A program made the translations under genes and the position numbers. A stretch of DNA of 64,000 nucleotides from Mucilaginibacter daejeonensis (lineage in GTDB: Bacteria; Bacteroidota; Bacteroidia; Sphingobacteriales; Sphingobacteriaceae): NCBI RefSeq assembly GCF_020783335.1, contig NZ_CP086068.1, positions 2,232,001 to 2,296,000 on the forward strand, in the 5' to 3' direction. The notes under the pieces were generated by a model. That model saw nothing but the letters and a program-made list of their open reading frames with translations. It was not told the DNA's origin and made no database searches. Each line of letters begins with the position of its first letter. The first letter of the stretch is position 1. Positions 36,318 through 44,675 of the stretch are shown one piece after another.

Positions 36318-37472
36318 ATGATACAGAATGAGACGGAACGGCTGGGCGCTGTTGATAGGTTCATGCAATTAGATGCCGGGATCAAAAAGGACCTGAAAGA
36401 TCTTGTAGAACTGGTTGCCAGGATATGCGATGTACCTATAGCCATCATCAGTATCATTGACGACAAGACCCAATGGTTTAAGGCGTCCGTAGGTGTGGGC
36501 AATATGAGCAGCAATGATAGGCATCTCTCCATGTGTCAGGAAACTATCAAGCAGGAGGATGTCTTGGAGGTGTATGATGCCACGCAGGACCTACGCTTTG
36601 CCCAACTCCCAGCGGTTGTTGGCCAACCTCAAGTACGTTTTTATGCTGGCGCGCCATTAGTCACTTATGATGGGCATCCAGTAGGGACTTTATGTGTGAT
36701 AGACACCAAGCCATTGCGATTGACCGAACTCCAACGAGATACTATCAAGATATTTACCAAGCAGATACAAAATTTGTTGGAACTCAATTGGAGTACACAA
36801 ACACTTCTGCAACAAAATACTAACAATAGCATACAAGAAAAGCTGATCGAAGAGACCGAGATCAAGCTGAAAGCAGTATTTGATAGCTCGAAGGATATAC
36901 ACATATTAGTGGGTCAGGATATGCAGGTGTTGGCGTACAATCGATCAGCACAAAATTACATACAGCAACTTTATGGCAGATCGATCTCTTTGGGTTCCCA
37001 TCTGCTCAACATTATCGACCCGGCGGTATTCAATAATGTGGCCGATCATGTAAAGAATGCCTACAATGGAATGTCATCAAGTGTTGAGTGGTTATCACAG
37101 GAGCCAGGCGCAGATCCATGTTGGCTGGAAGTGAGTTTTGAACCGGTGAATAACAACCACGGTCGTTACATTGGAGTAGCCATCAACGCTACCGATATCA
37201 CGGCACATAAAGTGAACGCCCAACAGATCAGCTTGCAGAACGAAGCATTACAACGGATAGCTACCATACAATCGCATGAGCTGCGCCGTCCGGTAGCATC
37301 TATAATGGGATTGATGGAGGTTATGAAACTTGACGAGAATTATGTGGCCAATAGCTATCATCCCATGATGGAAGCTACGATCAATGAATTGGACAGCAAG
37401 ATCAGGGGTATCGTCCGTGAATCAGAGCAGACCATCAGCAATACTGTAGAAAGGTCAACAAGGCTTAATTAA
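36318..37472 (+). CDS. GAF-PAS protein with HisKA-like helix but no ATPase domain
   Basis: A 384-residue cytosolic sensor. The GAF domain covers about residues 20-160 (LVARICDVPIAIISIIDDKTQWFKAS, FYAGAPLVTYDGHPVGTLCVID) and the PAS domain about 180-300 (LKAVFDSSKDIHILVGQDMQVLAYN, VAINATDITAHKV). Then His320 begins a phosphoacceptor-type helix (SHELRRPVASIMGLMEVM), and the protein ends 64 residues later without N, G1 or G2 boxes. The same RRP-bearing ending is in the PAS protein at 3133-4005. Probably a signalling adaptor or phosphotransfer protein; no kinase domain is encoded next door. Confidence 0.82.
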   Translation: MIQNETERLGAVDRFMQLDAGIKKDLKDLVELVARICDVPIAIISIIDDKTQWFKASVGVGNMSSNDRHLSMCQETIKQEDVLEVYDATQDLRFAQLPAVVGQPQVRFYAGAPLVTYDGHPVGTLCVIDTKPLRLTELQRDTIKIFTKQIQNLLELNWSTQTLLQQNTNNSIQEKLIEETEIKLKAVFDSSKDIHILVGQDMQVLAYNRSAQNYIQQLYGRSISLGSHLLNIIDPAVFNNVADHVKNAYNGMSSSVEWLSQEPGADPCWLEVSFEPVNNNHGRYIGVAINATDITAHKVNAQQISLQNEALQRIATIQSHELRRPVASIMGLMEVMKLDENYVANSYHPMMEATINELDSKIRGIVRESEQTISNTVERSTRLN

Positions 37473-37485
37473 CCCAGCGGTCTTG

Positions 37486-38304
37486 TCAGAAAGAGCCAGC
37501 TCTGCTGAATACCTTATCGAGGTCATCTACCTCAAACCGGTAATTCAAAAAACTCGGTACGTTCACACTTTCCACGATCTTCCATTCTTCTAACTCGTTA
37601 ATAAATTGAGGTGCCGGTAAGCGCGCATGCTCAGTTGCTTGTGTGTAAAAGATCTGCTTTTGTGGATGATGTGGCGCACAGGCATTGAAGATGTGGCCAA
37701 AGGCATCATGTGCTATAATGGCTATTACAACACCGATACAGTCTATCAGATGTATCAAATTCACGGGCGCCTTTCCATTAGGTATATTCGTCTTGCCAGC
37801 AAAAAATCTTCCCGGATGCCTCCCAGGACCGATAAGTCCGCCAAAACGAAGAATCGTTGTTTGAGTGATCGGCAAATTCTGAAGGATAATTTCAGCGAAT
37901 AGTAAAGCCTGGATAGATGGTGTTGCCGGGTCGATAGGGGTGTCCTCATTGACTGTGCTACAATTGTCTAGGTAAACACCTGTCGAGCTGATATAGATGA
38001 CCTTTGGTATCGCATGTGCTTTGACCAGGTCGCTCAAACGCTGCATTTTTTTTATATGATCGTTGGGGTCTCCGCTACGCAATTTAGGTGGAAAGGCCAC
38101 GACCAGCATATCACATTCAAAAAAGGAGTCATCTACGGTCGTGATCTCGCTTGATAGGTCGATCACATAAGGTTCGATGCCAGCGTCCCTGAGTTCGGCC
38201 AGGCGCTCGGTGGATGTAGTGGAACCCTTTACGTGGTGTCCGTCTTTTATAAGTGTTCGTGCCAGAGGCATGCCGAACCAGCCGCAACCTAATATACTGA
38301 TCAT
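37486..38304 (-). CDS. NAD(P)-binding epimerase/dehydratase-like protein
   Basis: A 272-residue Rossmann-fold protein. The N-terminal dinucleotide motif ISILGCGWFGMPLARTLIKDGHHVKGSTTS and the later YISSTGVYLD and FGGLIGPGRHPGRFFAGK segments are typical of the YeeZ/extended atypical SDR group of nucleoside-diphosphate-sugar epimerase relatives. The YxxxK catalytic pair is not evident, as in that atypical group, so enzymatic activity is uncertain. On the minus strand TAAATTTG (38316-38309) lies only 5 bases before its ATG, suggesting a leaderless or near-leaderless transcript. Confidence 0.8.
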   Translation of the reverse strand: MISILGCGWFGMPLARTLIKDGHHVKGSTTSTERLAELRDAGIEPYVIDLSSEITTVDDSFFECDMLVVAFPPKLRSGDPNDHIKKMQRLSDLVKAHAIPKVIYISSTGVYLDNCSTVNEDTPIDPATPSIQALLFAEIILQNLPITQTTILRFGGLIGPGRHPGRFFAGKTNIPNGKAPVNLIHLIDCIGVVIAIIAHDAFGHIFNACAPHHPQKQIFYTQATEHARLPAPQFINELEEWKIVESVNVPSFLNYRFEVDDLDKVFSRAGSF

Positions 38305-38372
38305 GTCGCAAATTTAGTCGTTTAGATCCATCATGTGCCCGATCAAGACATTCATGGCTCGAAATTAGATGA

Positions 38373-38945
38373 ATGTACAAAGTGAAGAAAATTTTATTTT
38401 TTGGCGACAGCCTCACTGCCGGCTACGGACTGCGTGATCCACGGACCACATCCTTACCCGCGCTCATACAGCAACGTATCGATATTGATAAGCTGCCTTA
38501 CCAGGTAATTAATGCCGGGCAAAGTGGCGATACCACTTCGGGTGGTTTGTTGCGGATCGATGGCTATCTTGATCAGGCGATAGACGTGTTAGTACTTGAA
38601 TTGGGAGCTAATGATATCTTACGCGGTATACCACCGCAAACCACATCGACCAACTTACAGGCTATCATCAATAAGGTCAGAAGCAGGCATCCAAACGTGA
38701 AGATGTTGCTGTTAGGAATGGAGCTTCCGGGATGGATACCTGGCGCTTTTGCTGGTGCGTTTCGCTCAGTGTTCGCGCAAGTGGCAATGAAGAATGATAT
38801 GGCTTTTGTACCTTTTATGCTTGAGGGGGTTGCCGGTATCAGGCATTTGAATCTGCCCGACGGTCTGCACCCCACGGCCGACGGGTATAAGATAATTGCT
38901 GATAGGGTCTGGCCAGTGCTGGCCACACTGCTTGGCCATCAATAA
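38373..38945 (+). CDS. SGNH-family arylesterase/lysophospholipase (TesA-like)
   Basis: A 190-residue SGNH hydrolase. Block I GDSLTAGYG contains the catalytic Ser, block II has Gly in NAGQSGDTTSGG, block III is GANDILRG with Asn, and block V DGLHPTADGY provides the catalytic Asp and His. Length fits TesA-type arylesterases. No signal peptide is visible, so the enzyme seems cytoplasmic. It is divergent from the epimerase-like gene. Confidence 0.92.
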   Translation: MYKVKKILFFGDSLTAGYGLRDPRTTSLPALIQQRIDIDKLPYQVINAGQSGDTTSGGLLRIDGYLDQAIDVLVLELGANDILRGIPPQTTSTNLQAIINKVRSRHPNVKMLLLGMELPGWIPGAFAGAFRSVFAQVAMKNDMAFVPFMLEGVAGIRHLNLPDGLHPTADGYKIIADRVWPVLATLLGHQ

Positions 38946-38983
38946 ACATTCAATTTAACACTTCATTATTTAGGGGATAATAA

Positions 38984-38991
38984 TAGCTTTG
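38984..38991 (+). promoter_or_regulatory. Putative promoter of the aldose-dehydrogenase gene
   Basis: TAGCTTTG fits TAnnTTTG and lies 30 bases before the ATG at 39022. Confidence 0.45.
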
Positions 38992-39021
38992 CTGCCATAG
39001 TATATCATCGTAACTATTCCT

Positions 39022-40065
39022 ATGTCAGAAACACCCCCGCAAGACTCGATCACGTTACCAAAAGTGATATTTGGTACCAGTGGGTTGGGTAATTTATATG
39101 TGGCCCTGCCGCACGAAGAGAAGCGTGCCATCGTTAAAGCTTACATCGAAAGCAGCCCTAAACCGGCAGTATTCGATTCGGCTGGCAAGTATGGCGCAGG
39201 TCAGGCGTTAGAATCATTAGGAAAGTGTCTTGAAGATCTGAACGTTGACCCCGCCGATGTACTGATCAGCAATAAACTGGCCTGGGTAAGGAGTGAACTT
39301 ATCACGCCCGAACCCACTTTCGAGCCGGGTGTCTGGAAAGACCTGAAGTTCGACGCCGTTCAAAAGATCAGCTACGAGGGCATTATGGAATGCTATGAAC
39401 AGGGTAACGAATTGCTCGGCAAATATCATTCGCAATATGTATCGGTGCATGACCCAGACGAATACTGGGCAGCAGCCACTGATAACACCGATCGCGAGAA
39501 ACGTTACCAGGATGTTCTGGATGCTTATCGCGCGTTGACCGAATTAAAGACGCAGGGCAAGGCTCAGGCGGTAGGCGTAGGAGCAAAAGATTGGCGCAGT
39601 ATTCAACGTATAGACCAGGACGTTAAACTCGACTGGGTGATGATCGCCAACAGCATGACCGTGCACAGCCATCCTGACGATCTGCTTGCTTTTATGCGTA
39701 AACTGCGCGACCAAGGCACGGTGGTCATCAACTCGGCGGTGTTCAATGGCGGATTTTTGACCGGCGGCGATTATTATAACTACCACCTGATCGATAAAGA
39801 AAGCGCCGACGGACAGGCACTTTACACTTGGCGTGAACGCTTTTACGACGTTTGCAAAACGCATAGTGTTGAGCCAGCAGCAGCATGTTTACAGTTCGGC
39901 TTAGCGGCACCGGGTGTTAAAAGCGTAGCGCTGAGCACTTCAAATCCAAAACGCATACCGCATAACATTGCGCTGGTAGATGCACACATACCCGAACAAT
40001 TTTGGCAAGATCTGCTCGACCAGCACTTAATAACCGAGCAAGGTTACGAGTTGGTGAAAAAGTGA
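39022..40065 (+). CDS. Aldo/keto reductase family protein, D-threo-aldose (L-fucose) 1-dehydrogenase-like
   Basis: A 347-residue aldo/keto reductase. The family landmarks are FGTSGLGNLYVALP (cofactor loop), FDSAGKYGAGQALESLGKCL (with the catalytic Asp; the tetrad Tyr in KYG), LISNKLAW (Lys) and the GAKDW / QFGLAAPGVKSVALSTSNPKRI NAD(P)-binding region. The pattern matches L-fucose/D-threo-aldose 1-dehydrogenases, which oxidise L-fucose to the lactone in the non-phosphorylative pathway. The next gene is an FAH-family hydrolase of the type that ends this pathway, supporting that call; the dehydratase and mutarotase are not in the window. Confidence 0.82.
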   Translation: MSETPPQDSITLPKVIFGTSGLGNLYVALPHEEKRAIVKAYIESSPKPAVFDSAGKYGAGQALESLGKCLEDLNVDPADVLISNKLAWVRSELITPEPTFEPGVWKDLKFDAVQKISYEGIMECYEQGNELLGKYHSQYVSVHDPDEYWAAATDNTDREKRYQDVLDAYRALTELKTQGKAQAVGVGAKDWRSIQRIDQDVKLDWVMIANSMTVHSHPDDLLAFMRKLRDQGTVVINSAVFNGGFLTGGDYYNYHLIDKESADGQALYTWRERFYDVCKTHSVEPAAACLQFGLAAPGVKSVALSTSNPKRIPHNIALVDAHIPEQFWQDLLDQHLITEQGYELVKK

Positions 40066-40127
40066 CCCATTTAGGTTACGTGTAACCGTTCATATGTTCG
40101 ATATTTAACAATACAATATATCCTCCA

Positions 40128-40982
40128 ATGAAATTGATAAGATTTGGCCAACCGGGTCAGGAGCGCCCAGGGGTTTTGATCAATGATAAACGTTATGATG
40201 TTTCAGGTTTCATTCCTGATTTCAATGAATCCTTTTTTGAGACCGACGGTCTGGAAAAGCTAAAAGCTGTTGTTGAAGAACATGGTACCAACCTGCCAGA
40301 AGTTGCTGAGGACGAGCGTGTAGGTTGCCCGGTGGCGCGTCCATCTAAATTGCTTTGCATAGGCTTGAACTATGCTGACCACGCCAAGGAGACCGGTGCG
40401 CCATTGCCACCGGAGCCGGTGATCTTCATGAAAAGTACTACCGCGGTGGTTGGTCCTTTCGACGATGTCATCATTCCTAAAAACTCGGTAAAAACTGACT
40501 GGGAAGTAGAATTAGCAGTAGTGATCGGCAAAAAGGCAAGCTATGTCGACGAAGCCGACGCCGCTGATCATATAGCAGGTTACATGCTGCACAATGATAT
40601 ATCTGAGCGTGAGTTTCAGTTGGAGCGCAATGGAACGTGGGATAAAGGCAAGGGGTGCGATACTTTTGCACCGCTTGGCCCGTTCATGGCCACTCCGGAT
40701 GAAGTAGCCGACCCTGATGCGCTTCGCCTGTGGTTAAATGTGAATGGCAAAAAGATGCAGGATGGCAACACCTCAAATTTCATCTTTAACGTGCCTTTTG
40801 TTATTTCGTACGTGAGCCAGTTCATGACCTTGTTACCGGGCGATATCATTTCTACCGGTACACCTGCAGGTGTAGGTTTGGGCTTTAACCCTCCTGTATA
40901 CTTAAAACCAGGCGATGTGATGGAATTAGGCATCGATGGGCTGGGCACTCAAAAGCAAACCACCGTAGCTTACGGCGCTTGA
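40128..40982 (+). CDS. FAH-family hydrolase, 2,4-diketo-3-deoxy-L-fuconate hydrolase-like
   Basis: A 284-residue fumarylacetoacetate-hydrolase family enzyme. The metal site motifs are seen in CIGLNYADHAKETGAPLPPEPVIFMKSTT, DWEVELAVVIGKKA and YMLHNDISEREFQLER, and the C-terminal block ISTGTPAGVGLGFNPPVYLKPGDVME is typical. In the L-fucose pathway such enzymes split 2,4-diketo-3-deoxyfuconate to pyruvate and lactate; the adjacent aldose dehydrogenase (62-base gap) supports this, although related FAH enzymes act on other diketo acids. A strong terminator follows. Confidence 0.85.
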   Translation: MKLIRFGQPGQERPGVLINDKRYDVSGFIPDFNESFFETDGLEKLKAVVEEHGTNLPEVAEDERVGCPVARPSKLLCIGLNYADHAKETGAPLPPEPVIFMKSTTAVVGPFDDVIIPKNSVKTDWEVELAVVIGKKASYVDEADAADHIAGYMLHNDISEREFQLERNGTWDKGKGCDTFAPLGPFMATPDEVADPDALRLWLNVNGKKMQDGNTSNFIFNVPFVISYVSQFMTLLPGDIISTGTPAGVGLGFNPPVYLKPGDVMELGIDGLGTQKQTTVAYGA

Positions 40983-41000
40983 TCAGCAATATTGAAATTG

Positions 41001-41040
41001 AAAAAGCCCTGCTCACTTACATAGCGAAGCAGGGCTTTTT
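41001..41040 (+). terminator. Rho-independent terminator
   Basis: Perfect 13-bp stem AAAAAGCCCTGCT (41001-41013) / AGCAGGGCTTTTT (41028-41040) with the T-run in the right arm. Confidence 0.9.
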
Positions 41041-41232
41041 ATTTGGCTATGACCATTGTTCGGAAATATCACTTATCGGTACAACTATATATACTAAGCT
41101 ACCGTATAACAGTTTATGGTATGATATAGATCTTTGTGTGTAAATAATGTATTTTAGCCATCATATTGCCGCATTTTAATATTTGCCAAGCAACCAAAGT
41201 TCACAACTGAAAGCCGACCTGTTAGTATATAT

Positions 41233-42117
41233 ATGACAAGTACCGATAAGCGCTTAAGCATCGTTTATGCATGCGATAATAATTTTGCCCCGTTACTGGC
41301 GGCATCCATCAGATCGCTTGAGCTCAATTCTCCTGGTTCACAAAAAGATATTTACATCATTGATGATGGCATCAGTGCATCGAGTCGTAAAAAACTGATT
41401 GATTCGGTAACTAGTAAAGAGATCGAGTTAAAGTTCGTGCTGGTGAAAGATGTGGTAGGCAAGATCAAGATCCCTTACTTCAACAATGCCGCGCTCCCGG
41501 TCACCACGTTCTTCAGGTTATTCGTTCATACTTTTATTCCTGAGGGTACTGAGCGGGTGCTATACCTTGATTCTGATATGATCGTGCTTGGCAATGTAAA
41601 AGAGCTATGGGAGATCGACCTTGGCAACAACATCATTGGTGCAGTACAGGATCCTGGTATCAAAACGCTCGGCTGTGAATGGGGTGGAGGGGTACGCAAC
41701 TGGAAGGAACTCGGTTACCAAAGTGAGGACAAATACCTGAATGCGGGTCTGTTATTGATCGACCTCAAAAAGTGGAACGAGTTCGATGTATGTAACAAAG
41801 CTTTAGATGCTGCGGTAAAACATCAGAAATATATCGTATACGGCGATCAGTACTGCTTAAATGCGGTATTGGCCAATCGCTGGCTACCATTGGACCCTGA
41901 ATGGAATCACTTAGTGGATAATGATAAACCAGGTGCCAAGCTGCTTCATTACATCGGCAACAAACCGATCTATACCAACTATACTTACAGCCAAAAATAT
42001 CGCGACATCTTTTTTGAGTACCTCAATGGTACGGCCTGGAAAAATCTCAAACCTGTAGGAGCATTTACCCGCAGGATGCGCATGATCAAACGTTTTATCA
42101 GAAAGATAACCGGTTAA
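41233..42117 (+). CDS. Family 8 glycosyltransferase (LgtC-like)
   Basis: A 294-residue GT8 enzyme. The opening LSIVYACDNNFAPLLAASIRSLELN, the metal-binding DxD in LYLDSDMIVLGNVKELWEIDL, and the acceptor region KYLNAGLLLIDLKKWNEF, GDQYCLNAVL and LLHYIGNKPI (with the His of the retaining GT8 family) are all present. Members transfer galactose or glucose from UDP-sugars onto lipopolysaccharide or related surface glycans. It heads a three-gene cluster with a GT2 enzyme (8-base gap) and a flippase. Confidence 0.93.
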   Translation: MTSTDKRLSIVYACDNNFAPLLAASIRSLELNSPGSQKDIYIIDDGISASSRKKLIDSVTSKEIELKFVLVKDVVGKIKIPYFNNAALPVTTFFRLFVHTFIPEGTERVLYLDSDMIVLGNVKELWEIDLGNNIIGAVQDPGIKTLGCEWGGGVRNWKELGYQSEDKYLNAGLLLIDLKKWNEFDVCNKALDAAVKHQKYIVYGDQYCLNAVLANRWLPLDPEWNHLVDNDKPGAKLLHYIGNKPIYTNYTYSQKYRDIFFEYLNGTAWKNLKPVGAFTRRMRMIKRFIRKITG

Positions 42118-42125
42118 ACAAGATC

Positions 42126-42911
42126 ATGGCTAAGCATCACTTTGACCGCGTAACACTGCTGATCACCCACTACAACCGTAGCAGGTCGTTAGAGCACTTA
42201 TTGAAACGCTGCATCGAGGAAGAGCTATCGTTTGAAGAGGTAGTTATTTCTGATGATGGCAGCAAGCCCGAGCATTTGGAATATGTGAAAGGGCTGAAAG
42301 AAACTTACAGTTTTCGATTGGTGACCACTCCGCAGAACAAAGGGCTGGGTAATAACATCAACAAAGGTCAGGATGCGGTCACTACGCCCTATACGCTTTA
42401 CGTACAAGAAGACTTTGAACCTACAGCCGACTTCGCGCCTAACTTTGTTAATGCGGTGAAGTTGATGGATACCGAGAGCTGGGATTTGATCCGGTTCTAC
42501 ACCTTTCCGTGGGCTCCATTTCCTTACCTGCGCAACTATAAGTATGGTTATGCGGAGATGCTTTATAAGCCTGACCTGTGGCATCTCAACCACCTGAAAT
42601 TTAGGTTGTACAGCGATCACCCTCATCTACGGCGCACCAACTTTTTCGACAAGTTCGGCCGTTACCTTGAAGGGCAGCGGGGCGATCCCACCGAATACAA
42701 CATGTGTATGCAGTTCATCCTGAAAGGGGGCAAGGCGCTGATGTTCCAGGGACCAGACCTTTTTCTGCACGAGGCTGGTGGTATCGAACCCAATACCATG
42801 GTGCGCAGCAAATGGAAGTTAAGCAACTCAGCGCTGATCAGGCTGATGCGTTTCATGTACCTGAAAGGCAAGGTGATCAACAGCACTATTAAATTAAATA
42901 AACTGAAATAA
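42126..42911 (+). CDS. Family 2 glycosyltransferase
   Basis: A 261-residue GT-A fold enzyme. The N-terminal VTLLITHYNRSRSLEHLLKRC and EVVISDDGSKPEHLEYVKGL give the nucleotide-binding strands and the first Asp pair; the second acidic motif reads YVQEDFEPT in place of the DxD. No TM segment, so it is a cytosolic or peripheral enzyme. Partner genes (GT8 and a polysaccharide flippase) place it in assembly of a short surface or lipid-linked glycan. Confidence 0.88.
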   Translation: MAKHHFDRVTLLITHYNRSRSLEHLLKRCIEEELSFEEVVISDDGSKPEHLEYVKGLKETYSFRLVTTPQNKGLGNNINKGQDAVTTPYTLYVQEDFEPTADFAPNFVNAVKLMDTESWDLIRFYTFPWAPFPYLRNYKYGYAEMLYKPDLWHLNHLKFRLYSDHPHLRRTNFFDKFGRYLEGQRGDPTEYNMCMQFILKGGKALMFQGPDLFLHEAGGIEPNTMVRSKWKLSNSALIRLMRFMYLKGKVINSTIKLNKLK

Positions 42912-42951
42912 GATAACCATCCCATAGGTGGTCGTCACGTAGCCCCGATCC

Positions 42952-44313
42952 ATGTTCGCCAAGCTGAAACCGATCCTGCAAAAGTTGAAGAACCCTCACA
43001 TCGTTAACCTGATAGGTAATGCGGTGATGTCTGTGTTGAATACTTTACAGGTGGCCGTGTTGCTCAACTATTTGCCCATGGATAAGATGGGTATATGGTT
43101 CTTTTTCCAGGCCACCATTGGTTTGATCGATACCTTTAGGGCTGGATTGATAACCACGGCATTTATCACGTCATACGCCGGAACAACTAAAGAACGTGCT
43201 GCTGAGGTGGCAGGTTCTGCGTGGTTCTTATCCACATTGATCACACTTGTATTTGTGCTGGTGAACGTCGTCTATCTGGTGATCCCATATCATGTACCTG
43301 ACATGGGCACCGACCTGTTCATCCGTTGGTTCGGTCTGGTGTTCATCATCACTTTACCGTCGTTCATTGCCAGCTGCGTAGCCCAGGCTGAGGCGCGTTT
43401 TGATAGGTTATTGTATATCAGGTCTGTCAGCACAGGGTTGTCGATCGCCATTGTGCTAACACTCATCCTTACCAATAACATTAGCCTCATGACGGTGGTA
43501 TACGGTGGCTTTGTGGCGGGTGGTGCTACCAGTTTAATGACCATTCTGCTTGGCTGGTCACGCATCGATACCTTTTTTAAGAAAAGCATTCCAACTGTAA
43601 ATGCGTTGTTCAATTTTGGAAAGTACAGTGTAGGGACAGCCTTAGGAAGCAGCATGTTCCGCAACTCTGATACGTACATCATTAAGTATATGCTGGGTGA
43701 CGCTGCCGTTGCGGTATACAACCTAGGCCTGCGCTTAATGGAACTGGTGGAGATACCTCTACGCAGTTTTGCTGCTACCATTATGCCTCCGTTATCTGCT
43801 GCTCATAATCAGAACAACAAATACCATGTGATATATCTGCTCAAAAAGTATTCAGGTTTGCTTACTTTCCTGCTGTTGCCAGTGGTAGTGGGCTCGCTAT
43901 GCTTTGCCGAGATTGCTATCTGGATAGTGGATAAAAAATACCTAAGTACCGAGGCTGCCAACGTATTGCGGGTATTCATGACCTTTGCCTTATTATACCC
44001 GGTAGAACGTTTTATGGCTTTGGCCCTGGATGCCACCAACCAGCCACAAGTGAACGCGGTGAAGCTTATATTCATGCTGGCTGCCAACGTGATCGGCGAC
44101 TTTCTAGGCGTATGGATATTTGGCAATGTGTACGGCGTAGCCTTTGCAACAATACTACCGGTGCTCACTGGTATGGTGATCAGCTACAACTGGCTGCAGC
44201 GGTATGAAAAGTTCACCCTGCGTGATGTATACAAGATCGGCTGGCTCGAGACCACCTGGCTTCTTAAAGACACCTGGGCCATGATACGGAAGAAGAAACA
44301 GAAGGTAGCATAG
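42952..44313 (+). CDS. Polysaccharide flippase (Wzx/MOP-superfamily membrane protein)
   Basis: A 453-residue membrane protein with about 12-14 hydrophobic helices. The pattern (NLIGNAVMSVLNTLQVAVLLNYLPM at the start, SVGTALGSSMFRNSDTYIIKYMLGDAAVAVYNLGLRLMEL in the middle) matches oligosaccharide flippases of the MOP/Wzx group. It moves lipid-linked glycans across the inner membrane. It ends the GT8-GT2-flippase cluster, whose product is a probable short O-unit or exopolysaccharide repeat; no polymerase gene is present in the window. Confidence 0.88.
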   Translation: MFAKLKPILQKLKNPHIVNLIGNAVMSVLNTLQVAVLLNYLPMDKMGIWFFFQATIGLIDTFRAGLITTAFITSYAGTTKERAAEVAGSAWFLSTLITLVFVLVNVVYLVIPYHVPDMGTDLFIRWFGLVFIITLPSFIASCVAQAEARFDRLLYIRSVSTGLSIAIVLTLILTNNISLMTVVYGGFVAGGATSLMTILLGWSRIDTFFKKSIPTVNALFNFGKYSVGTALGSSMFRNSDTYIIKYMLGDAAVAVYNLGLRLMELVEIPLRSFAATIMPPLSAAHNQNNKYHVIYLLKKYSGLLTFLLLPVVVGSLCFAEIAIWIVDKKYLSTEAANVLRVFMTFALLYPVERFMALALDATNQPQVNAVKLIFMLAANVIGDFLGVWIFGNVYGVAFATILPVLTGMVISYNWLQRYEKFTLRDVYKIGWLETTWLLKDTWAMIRKKKQKVA

Positions 44314-44420
44314 CCCGTTTTTTCCGTACTTTTTCTTTACGCGAAATCATGTCAGACAGGGTGAGATTGATCACCTAAAATAAATTCTACAAAATCTATA
44401 GACTTTATAAATTATTATTC

Positions 44421-44428
44421 TATATTTG
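44421..44428 (+). promoter_or_regulatory. Putative promoter of the SAM-riboswitch operon
   Basis: TATATTTG matches TAnnTTTG, about 27 bases before the first riboswitch helix. Confidence 0.55.
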
Positions 44429-44454
44429 TCTCAGTTCACGAACGTTCTTTGTTA

Positions 44455-44571
44455 TACTTATCCAGAAAGACCGAGGGAAGGGCCCGATGACGTCTTGGCA
44501 ACCTATACCGGCTATATGCTGGGTAAAAGGTGCTAATTCCTGCTCCTGATCATAAAGGAGAAAGATAAGCC
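44455..44571 (+). promoter_or_regulatory. SAM-I (S-box) riboswitch
   Basis: The aptamer is complete in sequence: closing helix CTTATC (44457-44462) with GATAAG (44564-44569), then CAGAAAGACCGAGGGA, GGCCCGATGA and GGCAACC of the kink-turn/pseudoknot core, GGTGCTAATTCC of the P3-P4 region, and GAAAGATAAG of the 3' strand. SAM binding lowers expression of the downstream gene in known S-box systems. It stands before a cysteine desulfurase rather than a methionine synthesis gene; no intrinsic terminator is evident, so control at translation initiation is likely. Confidence 0.92.
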
Positions 44572-44675
44572 AACAAGTAGACCCGTACTTGTGATATCAC
44601 GCTGCGCAACACCCGCATTCTTTTTGGTATAAGTTGATGAAGATGATCAAACAATTAACATCAATATCAAAAGCC

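Larger units (their letters stand above)
44314..44633. other. Leader region of the cysteine desulfurase operon
   Basis: Holds a promoter-like TATATTTG (44421-44428), the SAM-I riboswitch (about 44455-44571), and a perfect 7-bp hairpin ACAAGTA/TACTTGT (44574-44593) without a T-run. No gene. Confidence 0.7.
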
